The position numbers were made by a program, and so were the translations under genes. From JADJNY01 sp046349615 (GTDB lineage Bacteria > Planctomycetota > UBA1135 > GCA-002686595): 60,082 bases of DNA. Shown here one piece after another: positions 59,763 to 60,082 of this stretch. Position 1 is the first letter of the stretch; each line of letters opens with the position of its first letter. Below the pieces are notes generated by a model, which searched no databases, was not told the origin of the DNA, and saw nothing but the letters and a program-made list of their open reading frames with translations. Location of the stretch: positions 1-60,082 of the forward strand of contig JAXMBZ010000019.1 of the NCBI GenBank assembly GCA_046349615.1, given 5' to 3'.

Positions 59763-60082
59763 TCAAAACGCTCCGAAGAACACCGACGTGAACGTCGTGA
59801 TCGGCGCCGCCTCGCGATACTCCTCCAACGCCCGCTGCACGATCGACAGCGCCGTCTTGATCTGCTGATACAGCTCGTCGTCCATCAACAACCGCCCGAG
59901 ACTCCCCTGACCGTTCCTCACCGCCGCCGCGACGACGCGCACGTCGTCCGTCGTCTCCTTCAGGTTGTCGTACACGTCGTCCTTCGTCAGCAGCTTCCCG
60001 ATCGTCCCTTCGCCGTTCTTCAGCCGCGTCGAGAGCTCGGTCAAGTTCTTCGCGAGAGTGTCGTCGTTGACGAGCACCCCGA
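59763..60082 (-). CDS. MCE/MlaD-family protein, C-terminal fragment
   Basis: Only the last ~106 residues are inside the window; the gene continues beyond base 60082. It has the repeated pattern LKNGEGTIGKLLTKDDVYDNL and VRNGQGSLGRLLMDDELYQQI (G-x-G-x-[IL]-G-[KR]-L-L), typical of the helical C-terminal part of MlaD/MCE proteins, the periplasmic lipid-binding subunit of an ABC lipid transporter that keeps outer-membrane asymmetry. This fits an LPS-bearing diderm. The ATPase and permease genes would lie outside. Confidence 0.8.
   Translation of the reverse strand, partial: GVLVNDDTLAKNLTELSTRLKNGEGTIGKLLTKDDVYDNLKETTDDVRVVAAAVRNGQGSLGRLLMDDELYQQIKTALSIVQRALEEYREAAPITTFTSVFFGAF

Overview
The window is a continuous piece of a high-GC bacterial chromosome (roughly 70 % G+C by eye, strong GCG/CGC/CTC codon preference) from a diderm with lipopolysaccharide. 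The 16S rRNA gene carries the stretch ATTAGGCATGCAAGTC, one base away from the classical Planctomycetes PLA46 probe site, while the PLA886 site is more divergent. Gene content agrees: a fused LpxC-FabZ, a fused SecDF, a MASE1 hybrid kinase and a large membrane-anchored Ser/Thr kinase. My best assignment is a deep-branching, very GC-rich member of the Planctomycetota; this is inference from signatures, not a tree.

Layout. 0-2.7 kb (minus): tandem glutamate dehydrogenase genes, one canonical and one that has lost its active-site lysines. 2.9-5.9 kb: translationally coupled LPS-core genes (WaaP-like kinase and two GT9 heptosyltransferases). 6.0-9.5 kb: MASE1-PAS hybrid histidine kinase, enoyl-CoA hydratase. 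9.7-16.8 kb: FHA-GAF sigma-54 activator, a secreted protein with a broken HExxH site, and a transmembrane Ser/Thr kinase, a possible phospho-signalling module. 16.8-19.1 kb (minus): carboxymuconolactone-decarboxylase-family protein, phosphatidylserine decarboxylase, anchored coiled-coil protein. 19.5-22.7 kb: acyl-CoA dehydrogenase and a polytopic membrane protein. 22.8-24.4 kb: AbiEi/AbiEii toxin-antitoxin pair with two operator-like repeats. 24.5-31.1 kb: conserved housekeeping block glmU-prs-rplY-pth-rpsF-rpsR-rplI-dnaB. 31.1-38.2 kb: envelope block bamA, lpxD, lpxC/fabZ, lpxA, Gfo/Idh dehydrogenase. 38.3-41.6 kb: ileS of type 2 with a GXHH signature. 41.7 kb: a probable 6S RNA. 42.0-43.4 kb: LysM L,D-transpeptidase. 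43.7-49.05 kb: complete rrn operon (16S, tRNA-Ile, tRNA-Ala, 23S, 5S) with promoter, boxA-like elements, processing stems and terminator. 49.2-52.2 kb: nadB and hflX. 52.4-54.2 kb (minus/intergenic): LysM membrane protein and a 17-bp minisatellite. 54.2-58.7 kb (minus): trmD-rplS-secDF. 58.8-59.4 kb: riboflavin synthase. The right edge cuts an MCE/MlaD-like gene.

No CRISPR array, insertion sequence, integrase or prophage is visible. Most of the window is conserved core genome. The accessory or unusual points are the GDH pseudoenzyme, the FHA/kinase module, the AbiE locus, the ileS active-site swap, the minisatellite and several strong palindromes.
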